In this document: positions 60,324 through 64,000 of the stretch, piece after piece
How positions within the stretch are numbered: the stretch's first letter is position 1
Layout: each line of letters starts with the position of its first letter
Assembly: GCF_042651965.1 (NCBI RefSeq)
Contig: NZ_JBHSDY010000002.1
Location: 434,001 to 498,000, forward strand
Reading direction: 5' to 3'
Length of the DNA stretch: 64,000 nt
From: Castellaniella hirudinis
GTDB taxonomy: Bacteria > Pseudomonadota > Gammaproteobacteria > Burkholderiales > Burkholderiaceae_B
Made by a program: the position numbers and the translations under genes
The notes under the pieces: model-generated
The model's database searches: none
Told to the model about the DNA's origin: nothing
Seen by the model: only the letters and a program-made list of their open reading frames with translations

Positions 60324-60367
60324 AATATGACAAATCCTCCGCGACGCACCTGCCCGGGCCTCATGCA

Positions 60368-61141
60368 ATGCTGCTGATCACCCTCGCTTATCTGCTGTTC
60401 CTGGCCACGCCGATCGCACTGCTGTTCGTCGGTTCGTTCGGCGAGTCCTGGAGCAACACGATTCTGCCTCACGGCTTCACCGGCCGCTGGTATCTCGACG
60501 TTGCGGCGGACCCCAGCTTTCAGCGCGCCTTCCTCTCCAGCATCAAAGTCGTAGTCGCCACCTGCGTGCTGAACATGCTGATCGGCCTGCCGCTGGCCTA
60601 TGCCATTTATTCCAGCGCGCGGCGCGGGGTACGGCTGGCGGCCAAGGTCATGGCCCTGCTGCCGATCGCCGTGCCCGATCTGGTGCTGGGCTTTGGCTTC
60701 ATCCTGGTGTTTTCGTCGGACACGGCGCCCTGGCTGGGCAGCACGGGCCTGCTGATCGCGGCCCATCTGATCCTCACGCTGCCCTATACCGTCAACACCG
60801 TGCTGGCCGACATGCAGCAGTTGCGGCTGCACGACTACGAGCAGGTCGCGGCCACCCTCAGCGCCTCATTCTGGACGCGCCTCAAGGACATCGTGCTGCC
60901 GCTGCTGGGCACCAGCATGCTGTCTTCGCTGCTCATCGTCGCCGCGCTGTCGATCGGCGAATTCCAGATTTCCAATCTCATCTCGGGTTTTCTGTCCCGC
61001 ACCTATCCGGTCGTGCTGCTGCAGGCTTTCTACGGCGCCACCGGCTTCGCCTGCGCGGCGACGGTGGTGCTGCTGTTATTGGCGATCCTGGCCTCCTGCG
61101 CCAGTTCGCTGACCGCAGCGGCCTCCAGCCGGCGCGCCTGA
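60368..61141 (+). CDS. ABC transporter permease (PhnV/PotC-like)
   Basis: 257 residues with six helices. The EAA-type loop is seen at EQVAATLSASFWTRLKDIVLPLL. It starts the importer operon (permease, ATPase, binding protein, permease), the same gene set as 2-aminoethylphosphonate, polyamine and iron(III) importers. The binding protein does not settle the substrate. Confidence 0.9.
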   Translation: MLLITLAYLLFLATPIALLFVGSFGESWSNTILPHGFTGRWYLDVAADPSFQRAFLSSIKVVVATCVLNMLIGLPLAYAIYSSARRGVRLAAKVMALLPIAVPDLVLGFGFILVFSSDTAPWLGSTGLLIAAHLILTLPYTVNTVLADMQQLRLHDYEQVAATLSASFWTRLKDIVLPLLGTSMLSSLLIVAALSIGEFQISNLISGFLSRTYPVVLLQAFYGATGFACAATVVLLLLAILASCASSLTAAASSRRA

Positions 61142-61162
61142 TTCCAGACCCGGAAGCCTTTC

Positions 61163-62227
61163 ATGTCCATCCAGTTCCAGTCCATCGATTACCGCTATCC
61201 GGGCAGTCCCAACGGGGTTTCCGGCGTCGATCTGACCATCGCCGACGGAGAATTCCTGGCCGTCATCGGCCCCTCGGGCTCGGGCAAGACCACGCTGCTC
61301 AAGCTGCTGGCGGGATTCGCCCGTCCCTCGTCCGGACGCATTATCGTGGACGACCGGGACATCACCGACCTGCCGCCCGAGAAGCGCCAGCTCGGCGTGG
61401 TGTTCCAGTCCTACGGTCTGTTCCCGCACATGTCCGCCCTGGACAACGTCGCCTACCCCCTGAAAATCCGCAGGGTGGCGCGTGCCGAACGCCGCGCGCG
61501 GGCGGCCGAGGCCCTCGAACGCGTCGGCCTGACTCAATGGACGCACAGCATGCCCACGGCCCTGTCGGGCGGGCAGCAGCAGCGGGTCGCCCTGGCGCGC
61601 GCATTGGTGTTCTCGCCCAGCGCCCTCCTGCTGGACGAACCCCTGTCGGCCCTGGACGCCGCCCTGCGGGTCGAGATGCGCGAAGAGATTCTGCGCGTGC
61701 AGCGCGCGGCCAACATCGCCACGCTGCACATCACGCACGACCAGGAAGAGGCCCTGTCCATCGCGGACCGCATCGCCATCATGCAGGCCGGCCGGATCGT
61801 CCAGCTCGGCACGCCCAAGGACCTCTACGACCGGCCGGTCAACCGCTGGGTTGCGTCCTTCATCGGTCAGGCCAATCTGTGGGAAGGCCGTGTCGGCGCC
61901 GACCGGCGCAGCGTACACACGCCCATCGGTGTGCTGGCCTGCGACGACGCCGGCAGCCATGCCGCTCACGCCCCGGTGACCGTGCTGATCCGGCCCGAGG
62001 CCATCCAGCCCGGCGGCACGGCCCCGGCCGGGGTCAACGCGCTGGGCGGCACCGTGCATGCCGACCGTTTCCTGGGTTCGGCCCGCCGCATCGACCTCGC
62101 CATCGGCGAGGGCCTGGTGCGCATCGACACCCTGTCCCGGGCGCCCTTCGACACCGTCGTGGTGCCGCCCGAATCGATTCGACTGCTTCCCCCCGAGCAT
62201 CCCTCGGATTCCTCCCCCGCCCCTTAG
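61163..62227 (+). CDS. ABC transporter ATP-binding protein (PhnT/PotA-like)
   Basis: 354 residues. Walker A is GPSGSGKTTLL, the signature LSGGQQQRVALARAL, Walker B LLLDEPLSALDA, and the switch His is in HITHDQEEALSIADR. A C-terminal TOBE-like domain (about 240-340) follows, typical of PotA/PhnT/FbpC proteins. It is 21 bp behind the permease gene. It energises uptake by the two permeases. Confidence 0.95.
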   Translation: MSIQFQSIDYRYPGSPNGVSGVDLTIADGEFLAVIGPSGSGKTTLLKLLAGFARPSSGRIIVDDRDITDLPPEKRQLGVVFQSYGLFPHMSALDNVAYPLKIRRVARAERRARAAEALERVGLTQWTHSMPTALSGGQQQRVALARALVFSPSALLLDEPLSALDAALRVEMREEILRVQRAANIATLHITHDQEEALSIADRIAIMQAGRIVQLGTPKDLYDRPVNRWVASFIGQANLWEGRVGADRRSVHTPIGVLACDDAGSHAAHAPVTVLIRPEAIQPGGTAPAGVNALGGTVHADRFLGSARRIDLAIGEGLVRIDTLSRAPFDTVVVPPESIRLLPPEHPSDSSPAP

Positions 62228-62231
62228 GAGA

Positions 62232-63314
62232 ATGAACGTGAGAACCCTCAAGCTTGCCGGCGCTGTCGCAACCGCCGTGCTGTGCCTGGCCGCAGGCGCG
62301 GCCCAGGCCTTTGACGGCCCCGAACTCTATCAAGGCGAACAGGCCTTGTACGAGGCGGCCAAGAAAGAAGGCATGGTCGTGTCCTTCGACACCGGCCCCA
62401 CCTGGGCAAACTGGAACGCGCAGTTCAACGCCTTCAAGAAACGCTACCCCGGCGTCGAACTGGTCTACAACGACCTGGGTTCCGCCGCCACCGTGGTCGC
62501 GCTGGACAAGGCGCGCAACCGCCCTCAGGCCGACACGGCCTACTACTTCGCCGCCTCGGCCCTGGACGCAATCGCCAAGGATGTGGTCACGGGCTTCAAA
62601 CCGGTACAGTTCGACAAACTGCCCGAGACCTTGCGCGACCCGGACGGCAAGTGGTTCACCATCCACACGCTGAACGTGGCCTTCCTGGTGAACAAGAAGC
62701 TGGTCAAGGACGTGCCGCAGTCCTGGCAGGACCTGCTCAAGCCTGAATACAAAGGCTCGATCGTCTATCTCGACCCGCGCTCGACCGGCCAGGGACAGGT
62801 CATCGTCCTGGCGGCGAACTTCGCCAACCAGGGCTCCATGGACGACGTCAAGCCCGGCATCGACTATCTGGGCAAGCTGCAGAGCACCGGCAACGTGCTG
62901 CGCGTGGTGGGCACCACCCCGTACGCCCAGTTTCTCAAGGGCGAAATCCCCATCTGGATCGGCTACGAGAACGACGGCCTGAAAGCCCAGTATCTCGACG
63001 GCATGGGCGATGACATCGACGTGGTCATCCCCAAGGACGGCTCGGCCGCCGCACCCTATGCGATCAGCCTGGTCAAGAACGGCCCCAACCCGAACGCCGG
63101 CAAGCTGTGGCTGAACTACATCATGACCACGCCGGGCCAGGTGACCTTCGCACAAGGATTCGTACGGCCCTCCGTGCCCGGCACCGAACTGCCCAAGGAC
63201 ATCGCCGAAAAACTGCCCGCGGCGCCCCAGATCCAAGCCATCGACATCGCCAAGGCGACCGCCCGGAAGGCGGCGATCGACCAGGGCTGGGCGCGCGCGG
63301 TGCTGAACCAGTAG
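62232..63314 (+). CDS. ABC transporter substrate-binding protein (PhnS/AfuA-like)
   Basis: 360 residues from ATG 62232, directly after GGAG. The signal peptide ends near GAAQAFDG. It is a class II binding fold of the extracellular family 1 type (ALYEAAKKEGMVVSFDTGP, PQSWQDLLKPEYKGSIVYLDP, GYENDGLKAQYLDGMG). The sequence is compatible with phosphonate, iron or polyamine binding. No Tyr-pair typical of iron-binding FbpA is obvious. Confidence 0.92.
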   Translation: MNVRTLKLAGAVATAVLCLAAGAAQAFDGPELYQGEQALYEAAKKEGMVVSFDTGPTWANWNAQFNAFKKRYPGVELVYNDLGSAATVVALDKARNRPQADTAYYFAASALDAIAKDVVTGFKPVQFDKLPETLRDPDGKWFTIHTLNVAFLVNKKLVKDVPQSWQDLLKPEYKGSIVYLDPRSTGQGQVIVLAANFANQGSMDDVKPGIDYLGKLQSTGNVLRVVGTTPYAQFLKGEIPIWIGYENDGLKAQYLDGMGDDIDVVIPKDGSAAAPYAISLVKNGPNPNAGKLWLNYIMTTPGQVTFAQGFVRPSVPGTELPKDIAEKLPAAPQIQAIDIAKATARKAAIDQGWARAVLNQ

Positions 63315-63323
63315 GCCGTCGCC

Positions 63324-64000
63324 ATGCAGCTCTCGCGACAACGCTTCGCGCTGTTCACCCTGCCGGCACTGGCGCTGTTCTGCCTGTTCTTCGTGGTGCC
63401 GGTCGCCCTGATCCTGGGCGAAGCCTTGTCTGACGAGGGCGCCTTCCCGAGGGCGCTGTCCGATCCGCTGTTCCAGCGCGGACTGTGGGGGACGATCGTC
63501 CTCGGGACCTTGACGCCCCTGGCCTCGGTGCTCGTCGGATTCTGCGTCACCCTGGGCCTGAACCGCATGCGGCCGGGCATGCGCACGGCGTCGCTGTTCG
63601 CGATCTCCCTGCCGCTGACCTTCTCGGGCCTGATCGTGGCCTACGGTTTCATCCTCGGGTTCGGGCGCGCGGGATTCGTCACCCAACTGCTGGCCCAGAT
63701 CGGCTTCGATCCCGCCCAGGTCGGCGCGCTGATCTATACCCCTGCAGGCCTGGGATTCGCCTATTCCTATTACCTGATTCCCCGGGTCGTCATGATCCTG
63801 CTGCCCGCCGTGCGCAATTTCGACATGGTGCAGCTCTCGGTGGCGCAGTCGCTGGGCGCCGGCCGCCTGCGCACCATCGCGGGGATCATGCTGCCGCAGA
63901 TTTTCCCCAGCCTGGTGGCCGCCTTCTGTCTGACGGCAGCCGTGGCGATGGGCGCCTACGGGACCGCGCTGGCCCTGGTCGGCACCCAGCTCAACATCCT
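63324..64000 (+). CDS. ABC transporter permease (PhnU/PotB-like), 3' end outside window
   Basis: The frame is open from ATG 63324 to the last base, 225 codons. An initial helix (FALFTLPALALFCLFFVVPVAL) is followed by further helices and the EAA-type loop QLSVAQSLGAGRLRTIAGIMLPQIFP. It lies nine bases after the binding protein gene. It supplies the second permease of the heterodimer; the C-terminus is cut by the window edge. Confidence 0.9.
   Translation, partial: MQLSRQRFALFTLPALALFCLFFVVPVALILGEALSDEGAFPRALSDPLFQRGLWGTIVLGTLTPLASVLVGFCVTLGLNRMRPGMRTASLFAISLPLTFSGLIVAYGFILGFGRAGFVTQLLAQIGFDPAQVGALIYTPAGLGFAYSYYLIPRVVMILLPAVRNFDMVQLSVAQSLGAGRLRTIAGIMLPQIFPSLVAAFCLTAAVAMGAYGTALALVGTQLNI

Noticed and set aside
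62034..63686. 550-codon open frame on the minus strand
   Set aside because: Antisense to the binding protein and permease genes; composition without domains, no ribosome site.
1..64000. CRISPR arrays, phage genes or rRNA
   Set aside because: No regularly spaced repeats, structural phage genes or rRNA sequence were seen.

Overview
High-GC proteobacterial DNA. The order ffh - ccsA-like gene - PP0621-family gene - ampD, the many tight ATGA-coupled operons and a TRAP-fed catabolic cluster all point to Burkholderiales, most likely Alcaligenaceae (Bordetella/Achromobacter group). This is inferred from gene content only. No rRNA gene, CRISPR array or intact insertion sequence was seen.

The window has two halves. 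Positions 1 to about 33.1 kb look like an accessory metal-homeostasis island that ends at the 3' end of a tRNA-Gly(CCC) gene (33277-33350, minus strand). Its first block (1-9258, plus strand) is a copper cassette: DUF2946 protein, YcnI-like protein, CopC-CopD fusion, two tandem TonB-dependent receptors, a Sco lipoprotein, two PCu(A)C-type chaperones and a small exported protein. Its second block (9.8-33.1 kb) is a zinc-starvation regulon. Three near-identical palindromes (11057, 27159, 30230; core ATGTTATAACAT) lie in divergent promoters. They would control: (a) zur, two COG0523 GTPases, sufE, folE2, a CysRS-like gene lacking its catalytic half, yidD, a zinc-free L36, a flavoprotein, a BASS/ACR3-type carrier, a gamma carbonic anhydrase and a second hisI; (b) a flavoprotein and a 72-residue protein; (c) a heme-receptor-like TonB-dependent receptor opposite a giant membrane-anchored CobN-like protein that has its own MotA/TolQ and DUF2149 partners; (d) a second Zur-like repressor opposite znuA, followed by DUF1007 and NicO genes. 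Block (c) is the most interesting candidate system: a Zur-controlled outer-membrane receptor plus periplasmic chelatase plus proton-driven motor.

From 33.4 kb the DNA looks like ordinary chromosome: trmB, a proline iminopeptidase, thiS, a bacterioferritin lacking the usual heme-ligand Met, ffh, ccsA-like, ampD, a PEP-mutase-family gene, a Fic protein, an MFS carrier, a deaminase and an ankyrin protein. Positions 43.9-55.3 kb form a divergent catabolic locus: a minus-strand run (CoA-transferase, TRAP binding protein, IlvD-type dehydratase, 2-hydroxyacid dehydrogenase, TRAP permeases) and a plus-strand run (cysteine-dioxygenase-like cupin, crotonase, IclR regulator, FAH-family hydrolase, SDR). 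Positions 55.3-57.3 kb carry the glutathione-dependent formaldehyde pathway. A 165-bp element with terminal inverted repeats follows, then a Sel1-repeat protein, a DeoR regulator, a LOG-family protein and an ABC importer of the phosphonate/polyamine/iron type whose last permease runs off the window.
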